Assembly (NCBI RefSeq): GCF_008704495.1
Contig: NZ_CP023699.1
Location: 3,782,001-3,846,000, forward strand
From: Streptomyces kanamyceticus
Lineage (GTDB): Bacteria > Actinomycetota > Actinomycetes > Streptomycetales > Streptomycetaceae
Direction: 5' to 3'
Length of the DNA: 64,000 bases
Of this stretch, positions 34,447-43,098 are shown piece by piece. The stretch's first letter is position 1, and each line of letters begins with the position of its first letter. The notes below the pieces were generated by a model that was given only the letters and a program-made list of their open reading frames with translations, had not been told where the DNA came from and searched no databases. A program made the position numbers and the translations under genes.

Positions 34447-35525
34447 GGGGTACGTACCTCCTCCTCGGCCTCGGTGTCCTCCGGGACGCGCGCCGTCCAG
34501 CCGGGGCCGAGACGCAGTCTCCCCCAGGCGGCGTCGTCCAGGGCGGCGAGGCGGTCGGCGTGTACACGGGCAGGGGGTGTGGCGAGGTCACCGGGGACGG
34601 TGAGCGCGGCGGCGGCCATCAGGTGGCCGTGCCGCAGGCGCCGCGCGGCCGGCAGGCCGCGCAGGGTGGCGGAGAGGAAACCGGCGGCGAAGGCGTCCCC
34701 GGCGCCGACCGGCGCGACGACGTCCACGCGCAGGGCGGGCTCGAAGACGGCGGGCTCGCCGTGGCCGTAGACCGTGGCGCCGCGGCTGCCCTGCTTGACG
34801 ACGAGCGTGGCGGGCTCGGGCAGGGCGGCGCGGATGGCGTCGGGGCCGCCGCTCACGCCCCAGGCCGCGGCCGCCTCGTCCTCGCCCACGAAGACCAGGT
34901 CGGCGCCCCGGGCGAGATCGAGCAGGACGTCGGGGCCCGCGCCCGCGTCCTTCCACAGGCCGGGGCGGTGGTTGACGTCGAAGGAGACCAGGTGCGCCCG
35001 GCCGGTGTGCCGGGTGCAGAGCTGGCGTACGAGGTCCAGGCAGTCGGCGGAGAGCGCGGGCGTGATGCCGGACAGGTGCAGGATGCGGCCCGAGGTGAGC
35101 GCGTCCTGGTCCACGGAGCCCGGCGACATGGCGGACGCGGCGGAGCCCGCGCGGTAGTAGACGACTTCGTGGGCGTCGGTGTCGCGGTCGTCCGCGGTGC
35201 GGAAGTAGATGCCGGTGGGGCGGTGCGGGTCGCGGCCGACGGCGGAGGTGTCCACTCCGTAGCGGGCGATCGTCTCCACGAGGTGGTCGCCGAAGCCGTC
35301 GGTGCCGACCCTGCTGACCCAGCGGGCGGTGTGCCCCGCGGCGGCCAGGGCGCAGGCGACGTTCGACTCGGCGCCGCCGATCCCGCGGTCGAAGGACGGC
35401 ACGTCGGCGAGGCGTCCGGGCCGCGCGGGCAGGAACGTGACCATGGACTCACCGAGTGCCACGACGTCCACCGCTGCCTGTGCGGCTGCCTCTGCGGCCG
35501 CCCGTGCGGCTGCCTGTGCGGTCAC
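34443..35525 (-). CDS. PfkB-family carbohydrate kinase, KDG kinase-like
   Basis: A 360-aa ribokinase-fold ATP-dependent sugar kinase; features: VVALGESMVTFLPARPG, GGAESNVACALAAAG, SRVGTDGFGDHLVETIARYG and the catalytic anion-hole motif APVGAGDAFAAGF. The pattern fits 2-keto-3-deoxygluconate kinase (sugar-acid catabolism), consistent with a GntP permease and IclR regulator nearby. Residues 2-18 are an Ala-rich repeat; a GTG at 35471 (VDVVALGES) is an alternative start that would remove it. Divergent from the deaminase gene. Confidence 0.82.
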   Translation of the reverse strand: MTAQAAARAAAEAAAQAAVDVVALGESMVTFLPARPGRLADVPSFDRGIGGAESNVACALAAAGHTARWVSRVGTDGFGDHLVETIARYGVDTSAVGRDPHRPTGIYFRTADDRDTDAHEVVYYRAGSAASAMSPGSVDQDALTSGRILHLSGITPALSADCLDLVRQLCTRHTGRAHLVSFDVNHRPGLWKDAGAGPDVLLDLARGADLVFVGEDEAAAAWGVSGGPDAIRAALPEPATLVVKQGSRGATVYGHGEPAVFEPALRVDVVAPVGAGDAFAAGFLSATLRGLPAARRLRHGHLMAAAALTVPGDLATPPARVHADRLAALDDAAWGRLRLGPGWTARVPEDTEAEEEVRTP

Positions 35526-35616
35526 GATCTCTTCAGCCTCTCAACCGACTTTCCGGATCCGTTGACCCGGCGTTGGCTCGGATGTTAGACAGCAGTAAGC
35601 GACATACGCAATGACC

Positions 35617-35633
35617 GTTGCACATAATGCAAC
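35617..35633. promoter_or_regulatory. IclR operator candidate
   Basis: Perfect palindrome GTTGCACATAATGCAAC (arms GTTGCA / TGCAAC), in the divergent promoter between the PfkB-IclR-RidA operon and the deaminase gene. Arms and spacing are of IclR-family type. Confidence 0.7.
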
Positions 35634-35654
35634 GCACTCTTGGAGGAGGCGCCC

Positions 35655-36950
35655 ATGGCCGCCGACAACGCCGTCGACCGTCCCGCAGATCCCCTGGCCG
35701 CACTCGCGGACGAGCGGGTCGATCACCGCTTCAAGGGACTCCCGCCGGACGCGGAAGGGCTCACCGTCGGCGAGCTCGCGGCCCAGCGCAGGAACCTCTT
35801 CACCGGCGGCTTCACCACCCCGGTCCTCGCACTCTCCGCCGAGCGCCTCGAACACAACCTCGCGCTCATGGAGACGTACGCCGAGCGGCACGGCCTCGCC
35901 TTCGCCCCGCACGGCAAGACGTCCATGGCCCCGCAGCTCTTCCACCGCCAACTGGAGCGCGGCGCCTGGGGCATCACGCTCGCGGTCCCCCACCAGGTGC
36001 GCGTGGCCCGGGAGTTCGGCGTGTCGCGGATCTTCCTCGCCAATGAACTCGTCGACGCGGCGGCGCTGCGCTGGCTCGCCGGTGAACTCACCGCCGACCC
36101 CGGCTTCCGCTTCGTCTGTTACGTCGATTCCGTACGCGGAGCCGACCTCATGCACGCCGCGCTCAGCGAGGCGGGCGCCACCCGCCCGGTCGACGTCGTG
36201 GTCGAACTGGCCGCGGGCGACGGGGCACGGACCGGCGCGCGGACCGAGGCCGAGTGCTTCGAGATCGCCAACGCCGTCGCGGGCGCGGACACGCTGCGGC
36301 TCGTGGGCGTCGCCGGATACGAGGGCGAGGTGCCCGATGCCTCGACCGGGACGGTCACCGCGTGGCTGCGGCGGCTCGTCGCGCTGCTCGTCGAGTTCGA
36401 CAAGGCGGGGCGGTTCGCCGATCTGCCGGAGGTCGTGGTCAGCGCGGGCGGCAGCGCGTGGTTCGACGCGGTCGCCGAGGTGTTCGCGGAGATCCCCGAA
36501 CTCTCCCTGCCGGTCCTGAAGTTGCTGCGCTCCGGCGCGTACGTCTCGCACGACGACGGGCACTACCGGCACCTCACCCCGTTCAACCGGGTGCCCGAGG
36601 AAGGCGCCCTGGAACCCGCCTTCCGGCTCTGGGCCCAGGTCGTCTCCCGGCCCTCCGCCGAGCAGGCGTTCACCAACGCGGGCAAGCGGGACGCGGCGTA
36701 CGACCTCGATCTGCCGGAGGCGCAGGTCGTACGACGGGGTGGGGTGGAGCGACCCGCGACCGGGGTCACGGTCACCGGGCTCTCCGACCAGCACGGGTGG
36801 GTCCGTACGACACCCGAGGCGGAACTCGCCGTGGGCGACTGGGTCGGGATGGGCCTTTCGCACCCGTGCACGGCGTTCGACAAGTGGCAGCTGATTCCCC
36901 TGGTCGAGGGGGACGGGACGGTCGTCGACTACATCCGCACGTACTTCTGA
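35655..36950 (+). CDS. D-amino-acid deaminase/aldolase-type PLP enzyme (alanine racemase fold)
   Basis: A 431-aa cytosolic fold-type III PLP enzyme, D-serine dehydratase/D-threonine aldolase-like, usually annotated as amino acid deaminase. PLP lysine K88 in APHGKTSMAP; barrel (VVVELAAGDGARTGARTE, LRLVGVAGYEGEVPD), then the C-terminal D-ser-dehydrat domain (LRSGAYVSHDDGHY, GLSDQHGW) with the metal ligands in HPCTAFDKWQLIP. It converts beta-hydroxy D-amino acids to keto acids plus ammonia; the enamine intermediate would be cleared by RidA. GGAGGAG upstream. Confidence 0.82.
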   Translation: MAADNAVDRPADPLAALADERVDHRFKGLPPDAEGLTVGELAAQRRNLFTGGFTTPVLALSAERLEHNLALMETYAERHGLAFAPHGKTSMAPQLFHRQLERGAWGITLAVPHQVRVAREFGVSRIFLANELVDAAALRWLAGELTADPGFRFVCYVDSVRGADLMHAALSEAGATRPVDVVVELAAGDGARTGARTEAECFEIANAVAGADTLRLVGVAGYEGEVPDASTGTVTAWLRRLVALLVEFDKAGRFADLPEVVVSAGGSAWFDAVAEVFAEIPELSLPVLKLLRSGAYVSHDDGHYRHLTPFNRVPEEGALEPAFRLWAQVVSRPSAEQAFTNAGKRDAAYDLDLPEAQVVRRGGVERPATGVTVTGLSDQHGWVRTTPEAELAVGDWVGMGLSHPCTAFDKWQLIPLVEGDGTVVDYIRTYF

Positions 36951-37295
36951 CCGGGGGGTCTTGGGCGGGGGCCCTCCGCGCCGCAGGGTGAACGCAGGAA
37001 CCCCCAAACCCGCCGCTCCGCGGCGGACCTTCCCCACCCGCCCGCCCGTTTGCTCCGCACCGAACAGTGAGCGTAGGGACCCCGCCCACCCGTTTACCCC
37101 GCACCGGACAGTGAACGTAGGAGCCCCGAAAGCCCCACCCACCCGTCCGCCGCCGACGGCGGTCAACCCCCTCCGGGGGCCACCCGCACCCGGCGACGAA
37201 ACCCGCACGGGTGGTGCGGGTGGGAACGACAGACCCGGCCGGAGGCCGGGTGCACCACAACAGACCCGCGGCCAAGCGAAGAGAGAGGCACCACC
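36951..37295 (+). repeat. GC-rich intergenic repeat region
   Basis: About 345 bp, no gene. Two long imperfect direct repeats, 37041-37080 and 37081-37124, both carry CCGCACCG(A/G)ACAGTG then (A/G)GCGTAGG or equivalent, and a third degenerate copy begins near 36977. Several short hairpins follow: CCGCCG/CGGCGG (37161-37173), CCCGGCC/GGCCGGG (37232-37248) and CCCGCAC/GTGCGGG (about 37202-37222). Similar repeats are known between Streptomyces genes. Confidence 0.6.
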
Positions 37296-38912
37296 ATGGA
37301 CCTGGTGATCCGAGACGCACGCGTCATAGACGGCACCGGAGGTGCCTCCTACCGCGCCGACGTCGGCGTACACGAGGGCAGGATCAGCACGATCCACCGG
37401 GAGGGGGAGGACGCAGGCCCCCGCCCGACAGGGCAGAGCACCCTCGACGCCCAAGGCCTAGCGCTAGCGCCCGGCTTCATCGACATGCACGCCCACAGCG
37501 ACCTCGCCCTCCTCAGGGACCCCGCGCACACCGCGAAGGCCGCCCAGGGCGTCACCCTGGAAGTCATCGGCCAGGACGGCCTGAGCTACGCCCCCGTCGA
37601 CGACCGCACCCTCGCCCAGGTCCGCCAGGCCATCACCGGCTGGAACGGCGACGGCAGCGACATCGACTTCACGTGGCGCACGGTCGGCGGCTACCTGGAC
37701 GCGCTGGACAGCGCGCACGGCGGCCACGGCATCGCGGTGAACGCCGCGTACCTGATCCCCCAGGGCACCGTCCGCATGCACGCCATGGGCTGGGACGACC
37801 GCCCGGCGACCCCCGCCGAGCTGGAGCGCATGAAGCAGCTCGTCGCCGAGGGGATGCGGGAGGGCGCCGTCGGCATGTCGTCGGGCCTGACGTACACGCC
37901 CGGCATGTACGCGGACGACTCCGAACTCACCGAGCTGTGCAAGGTGGTGGCCAGGCTCGGCGGCTACTACTGCCCGCACCACCGCAGCTACGGCGCGGGC
38001 GCCCTCCAGGCGTACGAGGAGATGGTGAACCTCACCCGTACCGCGCACTGCCCCCTCCACCTCGCCCACGCCACCATGAACTTCGGCGTGAACAAGGGGA
38101 AGGCGCCCGACCTGCTCGCGCTCCTGGACGCCGCCCTCGCCAAGGGCGCCGACATCACCCTCGACACGTACCCCTACACACCGGGCTGTACGACGCTGGT
38201 CGCCATGCTGCCCAGCTGGGCGAGCGAGGGCGGCCCGGACGCGATCCTCACCCGCCTCCAGGACGACGGGACCGCCGAGAAGATCCGCCACCACATGGAG
38301 GTCATCGGCGCCGACGGCTGCCACGGCGTACCCATCGAGTGGGACACGATCGAGATCTCCGGGGTGAGCGACCCGGGCCTGGCCTCCTGCGTCGGCAAGA
38401 CGATCGCGCAGTCCGCCGCCCAGCGCGGCGAGGAGCCGTGGGTCACCGCGCGCCGTCTCCTCATCAACGACAAGCTGGGCTCCACGATCCTCCAGCACGT
38501 GGGCCACGAGGAGAACGTCCAGGCGATCATGCGGCACCCGGTGCACACCGGTGGCAGCGACGGCATCCTCCAGGGCTTCAAGCCGCACCCGCGCGCGTAC
38601 GGCACGTTCCCGCAGTACCTGGGCCGCTACGCCCGCGAGTTGGGCGTGCTGTCCCTGGAGGAGACCGTCGCGCACCTCACCTCGCGCCCGGCCGCCCGGC
38701 TGCGCCTCGCCGACCGGGGCACGGTCCGCGAGGGCTACCGCGCCGACCTGGTCCTCTTCGATCCGGAGACGGTCGCGGCGGGGTCCACCTTCGAGGCCCC
38801 CCGCACGCTCCCGACCGGCATCCCGCACGTCCTGATCGACGGCAGGTTCGTGATGCGGGACGGCCGACGCACGGACGTCATCGCGGGACGCACCGTGCGC
38901 CGGACTCCCTGA
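37296..38912 (+). CDS. N-acyl-D-amino-acid deacylase
   Basis: A 538-aa amidohydrolase that releases D-amino acids from N-acyl-D-amino acids. Metal-binding FIDMHAHSD (residues ~62-70), TYPYTPGCTTL, HATMNFGVNKG and the late HTGGSDGILQGFKPHPRAYG (Asp/His ligands) match the D-aminoacylase family. It sits after the D-amino-acid deaminase on the same strand, so together they would feed D-amino acids from acylated forms. GAGAGGC before ATG 37296. Confidence 0.9.
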   Translation: MDLVIRDARVIDGTGGASYRADVGVHEGRISTIHREGEDAGPRPTGQSTLDAQGLALAPGFIDMHAHSDLALLRDPAHTAKAAQGVTLEVIGQDGLSYAPVDDRTLAQVRQAITGWNGDGSDIDFTWRTVGGYLDALDSAHGGHGIAVNAAYLIPQGTVRMHAMGWDDRPATPAELERMKQLVAEGMREGAVGMSSGLTYTPGMYADDSELTELCKVVARLGGYYCPHHRSYGAGALQAYEEMVNLTRTAHCPLHLAHATMNFGVNKGKAPDLLALLDAALAKGADITLDTYPYTPGCTTLVAMLPSWASEGGPDAILTRLQDDGTAEKIRHHMEVIGADGCHGVPIEWDTIEISGVSDPGLASCVGKTIAQSAAQRGEEPWVTARRLLINDKLGSTILQHVGHEENVQAIMRHPVHTGGSDGILQGFKPHPRAYGTFPQYLGRYARELGVLSLEETVAHLTSRPAARLRLADRGTVREGYRADLVLFDPETVAAGSTFEAPRTLPTGIPHVLIDGRFVMRDGRRTDVIAGRTVRRTP

Positions 38913-38934
38913 ACAGCCTTACGGAACCCGCCCG

Positions 38935-39807
38935 TTACCGCCGCGCCGCGGTCGGCCGGGGCAGCTTGCAGCCCTTCCGGTTCAGGTCGATGCTGCTGCC
39001 CTTGCCGACGCACGGCACGATCCCGTACGTCTCCTGCGCGTAGTTGATGTCCTTGCGCACGGTCACGTTGCCCTTGCGGTCGACCTCACAGGGGTTGTTG
39101 AGGGTGCAGCGCTCGCCGTCCTCGTTGCCCGTGTTGTTGATCGCGGCGACCTTGCCGGTCTTGTGGTCGATGACGGGCGAGCCCGACGTGCCCCCGATGG
39201 TCTGGCAGGCCGAGGTGTAACGCACCGAGTCCTTCCAGGTCCACTCGCCTTCCTTGAGGCGGTACGCGAAGCCGTCGATGTCGCAGCTGTAGGTCTTCTT
39301 CCAGTAGCCGGAGACGACCGTGATGGCGCGCCCCTTCACCGGGTGGTCGGCCGACAGCTCCAGCGGCTTGATGCCGTACTTCTTGGTGATGTCGCGGTAG
39401 CTGCTGGTGAGTTGGTAGATCGTGACGTCGGTGTCCGTCATCGTCGCGTAGGACACCTTGGACGCGGTGAGCGTGGCGACGTCGTTCGCCTTGGCGTCGA
39501 GCAGCTTGAAGGTGCGGGTGGACGGCTGGTCGACGATCACCTCGCCCGCCGCGGGGAAACCGGACTCGACGCAGTGGCCGTTGGTGAGGACGAGCGCCGG
39601 GTCGTCCGGCTTGGACTTGGGGCTGCGGACGACGGAGCCGGAACAGTTGCTGAGCGCCACCGTCCCCGCGAAGTCCACGGCCTTGGCCTTCGGGGCCGGT
39701 TGCTTCCCGGTCGTCCCGCCGTGTCCCGCGAAGGCCGGTGCCGCCCCCGCGCCGGCCAGTGCGAGAGCGAGTATTCCGCCCGCGAGTGTCTTGCTGGTCT
39801 TTCCCAT
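38935..39807 (-). CDS. Secreted trypsin-like serine protease, paralog A
   Basis: A 290-aa exported chymotrypsin-fold peptidase. Signal peptide (LAGGILALALAGAGAAPAFA), His in VLTNGHCVESG, Asp in TDTDVTIYQL, Ser in GGTSGSPVID. Four further cysteines (CQTIGG, CTLNNPC, CVGKG and CKLP) indicate disulfides. It ends 22 nt from the convergent deacylase. Very like the protease at 43099-43950; the two flank the GH5, cold-shock and MerR genes. Confidence 0.9.
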   Translation of the reverse strand: MGKTSKTLAGGILALALAGAGAAPAFAGHGGTTGKQPAPKAKAVDFAGTVALSNCSGSVVRSPKSKPDDPALVLTNGHCVESGFPAAGEVIVDQPSTRTFKLLDAKANDVATLTASKVSYATMTDTDVTIYQLTSSYRDITKKYGIKPLELSADHPVKGRAITVVSGYWKKTYSCDIDGFAYRLKEGEWTWKDSVRYTSACQTIGGTSGSPVIDHKTGKVAAINNTGNEDGERCTLNNPCEVDRKGNVTVRKDINYAQETYGIVPCVGKGSSIDLNRKGCKLPRPTAARR

Positions 39808-39906
39808 CCGTGGAGCCCCCCTTGTGACGTACGCCTGTCGTGCGGTTGTCAGGGGCATTCTTGGGGTCCGTGTTGCGGCCGGACAAGGGGTGGGAACTCT
39901 TCCATT

Positions 39907-41367
39907 TCACCCACGTGGTGTGATGCGGACAGAGTGCTCACCGGGCCCCGAACCGAGCGTGAGCGTACGGGACTTGGCGTCCCAGGAGCCCTGCTCGCCG
40001 CCCGGACCGCTCCCGCCGCCCGTCACGCGCCCGCCCTCGGGGAAGTGCCGCGCGGGCAGATACACCTCCGTGCCGCCCCGCACACCGGCCTTGCCCCGCC
40101 AGCGCACCGTGAGCGCCTTGTCCGCCGCGTCCCACCGGTAGGCGACGGGGTCCCCCGCGATGGCCTTGGGGTAGGGCCGGTCGAGCACGGGCAGCAGCGC
40201 GGTCGGCTTCATGTCGGCGTCCCAAGGGGCCCAGGAGCCGGGGTCGTTGGACCAGTACGCGATGCCCGCCCCCATCTCGTCGGCCGTCCGCTGCACCTTC
40301 TCGACGTACTCCATGGCGCCGGGCAGCCCCACGTCCAGGCCGAACTCCCCGATGACGACGGGGGCTCCGAGCCGCCGCGCGGCCTTCTCGGTCTGCTCGC
40401 GCCAGGCCCGCAGCGAGGTGTCGACCTGCCCCAAGGCGTCGCCGGTGTAGCCGCCGCCGAGGTCCATGGGGAGGGGATAGAGGTGGGGCGCGTACGCGAT
40501 GCGGGCCTCGTCACCGTCGCCGCGCGGGTCGGCCAGGCGCGGAAGTCCTGTCGCGAAGCCCCAGTTGGCGCCGATGGCGGACGGTTCGACGAAGATCCAG
40601 TGGTCGCGGTCGACGGTACGGACGGCGTCGATGCCGTCCTGGTAGAGGCGCGCGAGCGGGCCCGACTCGAAGGCGGGGCCCTGCACGCTGCCGCCCCAGG
40701 GCTCGTTCATCAGGTCGTATCCGATGACCGTGTCGTCGTCGGCGAAGTACCTGGCCACCTCCCCCAGGGCGCCGACGTAGTGCCCCCGCAGATCGCGCCC
40801 GCCGCCTTCGACCGTCCCCCAGAAACGGTCGAAGGCGCGGACGGTCCCGGGCTCGGCGTAGCCGAGTTCCCAGGGGTCGGTGGGGGCGGCGGGCAGCCCG
40901 TCGGTCTCGGTGGCCCACGGCGGGGCGCCGTTGCCGCCGACCGCGGGCCCGTACACGTCCTGGTGCATGTCGAGCAGCACGTGATAGCCCCGCTCGCCGT
41001 ACCAGCGCACGCGCTCGGCGACCTTCCGCAGATACGTCCTGTCGTACTTCCCGGGCGCGGGCTCGACGTTGCGCCACTGGACGAGGAAGCGGACGAAGTT
41101 CGTGCCCAGCTCGCGCCGTTCGCGCGCGACGTCCTTCTCCTCGATCCACGGCATGCCGTCGGCCGCCGACTTGGCGCTGCTCGCCGTGGACAGACCGCGC
41201 AGCACGAGCGCCCTGCCCTGCCGGTCGGTGATCCACCGGTGGCCGCTCGCGGTGTCGGCGCGCCCGGCGCCCGCGCCCTCGGGGCCGACCGCGACGAGGA
41301 GGGCGGCCGCGACGGCGAGCACGACACCGCCGAGGGCCCAAGTCCGCCACGCCTCAAGGGATTTCAT
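39907..41367 (-). CDS. Secreted GH5 glycoside hydrolase, endoglycoceramidase-like
   Basis: A 486-aa exported retaining glycosidase. N-terminal hydrophobic segment (ALGGVVLAVAAALLVAV), then a GH5 barrel: RFLVQWRNVEPAPGKYD, HVLLDMHQDVYG, acid/base Glu222 in DLMNEPWGG, nucleophile Glu341 in VVIGEFGLD. The LLDMHQD and MNEPW pair is typical of endoglycosylceramidases, which cut the oligosaccharide off glycosphingolipids; a C-terminal beta domain follows. Substrate (ceramide glycan or other) is inferred. Confidence 0.82.
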   Translation of the reverse strand: MKSLEAWRTWALGGVVLAVAAALLVAVGPEGAGAGRADTASGHRWITDRQGRALVLRGLSTASSAKSAADGMPWIEEKDVARERRELGTNFVRFLVQWRNVEPAPGKYDRTYLRKVAERVRWYGERGYHVLLDMHQDVYGPAVGGNGAPPWATETDGLPAAPTDPWELGYAEPGTVRAFDRFWGTVEGGGRDLRGHYVGALGEVARYFADDDTVIGYDLMNEPWGGSVQGPAFESGPLARLYQDGIDAVRTVDRDHWIFVEPSAIGANWGFATGLPRLADPRGDGDEARIAYAPHLYPLPMDLGGGYTGDALGQVDTSLRAWREQTEKAARRLGAPVVIGEFGLDVGLPGAMEYVEKVQRTADEMGAGIAYWSNDPGSWAPWDADMKPTALLPVLDRPYPKAIAGDPVAYRWDAADKALTVRWRGKAGVRGGTEVYLPARHFPEGGRVTGGGSGPGGEQGSWDAKSRTLTLGSGPGEHSVRITPRG

Positions 41368-41478
41368 GGCCCGGATGGTAGATCGCGGGCACCCCGTCGC
41401 AACAGACCTGAGCATTGTTCACTTTTCTTCGGTCAGAACCCTGTCGGCACCGGCCCGCGCCGCCTACAGTGACGCGCC

Positions 41479-42057
41479 ATGCGGACGACGATCGACGCGC
41501 TGCGGGCGCGGACGGACGGCACGGTCGTGGTGGCCTGCGTCTGCCTGCTGCTCGTCCTGCTGCACGGCAGCGCGACCCTGCTGACCGCGTTCACGGCGCG
41601 GGCGGGCCTCTCGGTGGCGCCGAGCGCGCTCGGCGTGCCTTTCGCCCTGCCGGGCCTGCGGGCGACCCCGCTGGGCGCGACGGACTGGTCCTGGCAGCTC
41701 TGCGAGGACTTCGCGGCCCTGCTCCTGATCGCCGTTGCCGCCGCGCGGATGCGCCGCCACCTGCGCAAACGCCCGGTGGCGGGCAAGGGGCGGCGGCTGC
41801 TCGCGGGCTGGACTGCGCTGATCGCGGGCGCGGGCGCGGCGGGCGTCTGGCGGGGCATGGTCGCGGCCCGCATGGTCGAGGCGGGCATCTGGGGCTGGCT
41901 GGGCCTCGCCCTGGCCGGGGCGCTCTTCGGCGCGCTGTGGGGCCTGGCGCTCGGCTGGCTGCCCGGTGCGGCGGCGGCCTTCAGCGGCAGCCTTCAGCGA
42001 CACGGCGCGCGGGACGGAATTCCCACCGGCGACGGAAATAACCCAAGCACCCGGTGA
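41479..42057 (+). CDS. Small membrane protein of unknown function
   Basis: A 192-aa protein with four hydrophobic segments (VVVACVCLLLVLLHGSATLL, FAALLLIAVAAARM, LLAGWTALIAGAGAAGVW, GWLGLALAGALFGALWGLAL). No motifs recognised. A -10-like TACAGT (41465-41470) lies 8 nt before the ATG, suggesting a leaderless transcript; no ribosome site. Confidence 0.65.
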   Translation: MRTTIDALRARTDGTVVVACVCLLLVLLHGSATLLTAFTARAGLSVAPSALGVPFALPGLRATPLGATDWSWQLCEDFAALLLIAVAAARMRRHLRKRPVAGKGRRLLAGWTALIAGAGAAGVWRGMVAARMVEAGIWGWLGLALAGALFGALWGLALGWLPGAAAAFSGSLQRHGARDGIPTGDGNNPSTR

Positions 42058-42109
42058 AGAAATGAAAAACAATTCAGAACGCGGGAATTCATCCCGGAAA
42101 TGCAACGAG

Positions 42110-42139
42110 TCGGGGCCCGCACCGAAGTGCGGGCCCCGA
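42110..42139. terminator. Bidirectional terminator
   Basis: A 12-bp perfect stem TCGGGGCCCGCA / TGCGGGCCCCGA (42110-42121, 42128-42139) with loop CCGAAG, between the convergent membrane protein and cold-shock genes. Confidence 0.8.
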
Positions 42140-42159
42140 CTACGAAGTACGCGTCAGCG

Positions 42160-42363
42160 TCAGGCGGGAACGATGTTCTCGGCCTGCGGGCCCTTCTGGC
42201 CCTGCGTGACGTCGAAGGTCACCTTCTGACCCTCCTGGAGCTCGCGGAAGCCCTGGGTGGCGATGTTCGAGTAGTGGGCGAAGACGTCAGCGCCGCCACC
42301 CTCCTGCTCGATGAAGCCGAAGCCCTTTTCCGCGTTGAACCACTTCACGGTGCCAGTAGCCAT
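42160..42363 (-). CDS. Cold-shock protein (CspA family)
   Basis: A 67-aa nucleic-acid-binding OB-fold protein: [23 protein letters not shown]1 (KGFGFI) and RNP2 (VFAHYSNI) motifs. RNA chaperone and transcription antiterminator. GAAGGAG 7 nt before ATG 42363. As for other csp genes the upstream region is long (next feature). Confidence 0.95.
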   Translation of the reverse strand: MATGTVKWFNAEKGFGFIEQEGGGADVFAHYSNIATQGFRELQEGQKVTFDVTQGQKGPQAENIVPA

Positions 42364-42658
42364 GTCATATCTCCTTCGGGGCAGTGCCCGGAAGCCCACA
42401 CTGTGCGGACTCCACGTCGCCGCGATGATTGCCCCGTCCGGAAAAAGATCCGGCAATACAAAGTGCCCCGTCGGCACTGATCGCCAACCGGAGCACCTGG
42501 AGTCTCTGGGAACCACAACTGCAACTGATATCGACAGTAGCACGGCGCTCGCTTCCGTGCCGGATTACTTCTTTAGAACTGTCGACCGGAACCGTCACCC
42601 TCGATTAACCCTCATCGCGCATGGTGCGAAATTCTGTATTTGCCGGAACAGATATCCG
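42364..42658 (-). promoter_or_regulatory. Promoter and probable long 5' leader of the cold-shock gene
   Basis: 295 bp with unusually low G+C patches (for example GATTAACCCTCATCG and TTACTTCTTTAGAACTG, about 42560-42620) in this very GC-rich genome. No gene. csp mRNAs usually have a structured leader that is thermosensing; this stretch is of the right size and place, but I cannot map the start site. Confidence 0.45.
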
Positions 42659-42973
42659 TCAGACCTCCCCGCGGCGGAGCTCCTCGTTGAGGCGCAGCGC
42701 GTCCTCGAGCTGGTCCTCCAGGATGACGATGCGGCAGGCCGCCTCGACCGGCGTGCCCTGGTCGACGAGCTCGCGGGCGCGCGCGGCGATGCGCAACTGG
42801 TAGCGGGAGTAGCGGCGGTGGCCGCCGTCGGAGCGCAGCGGCGTGATCAGCCCGGCCTCGCCGACCGCCCGCAGGAAGCCCGGCGTGGCACCGATCATCT
42901 CGGCGGCCCGGCCCATCGTGTAGGCGGGGTAGTCGTCGTCGTCGAGCCGGTCGGGTCCGTGCGAGGGTTTCAC
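42659..42973 (-). CDS. MerR-family regulator
   Basis: A 104-aa MerR DNA-binding protein without an effector domain: DDDDYPAYTMGRAAEMIGAT (helix-turn-helix), GFLRAVGEAGLITPLRSDGG, HRRYSRYQLRIAARARELVD (wing and dimer helix) and a helical end. Position next to the cold-shock gene is conserved in streptomycetes. GTG 42973 (KPSHGPDRLDDDD) is chosen because TAGCGT (42986-42981) ends 7 nt upstream, a leaderless start; longer frames are low in coding character. Confidence 0.8.
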   Translation of the reverse strand: MKPSHGPDRLDDDDYPAYTMGRAAEMIGATPGFLRAVGEAGLITPLRSDGGHRRYSRYQLRIAARARELVDQGTPVEAACRIVILEDQLEDALRLNEELRRGEV

Positions 42974-43044
42974 CAGGGGAACGCTACCAACGGTACCGAC
43001 GCATGTCTGCTTCGGCCGCGACAGGTTTCCGCCCGGCACGGGTG

Positions 43045-43087
43045 CCCGGTGGGGGTGGCGCGCCGCGGGCGCCGCTCCCCCACCGGG
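43045..43087 (-). terminator. Terminator after protease paralog B
   Basis: Long hairpin with arms 43045-43061 (CCCGGTGGGGGTGGCGC) and 43069-43087, ending CCCCCACCGGG, about 12 nt past the protease stop. One internal mismatch. Confidence 0.7.
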
Positions 43088-43098
43088 ACCGCGGGGGA

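Noticed and set aside
37296..38912. Antisense 454-codon frame opposite the deacylase
   Set aside because: The plus-strand protein has complete family motifs; the antisense is low-complexity.
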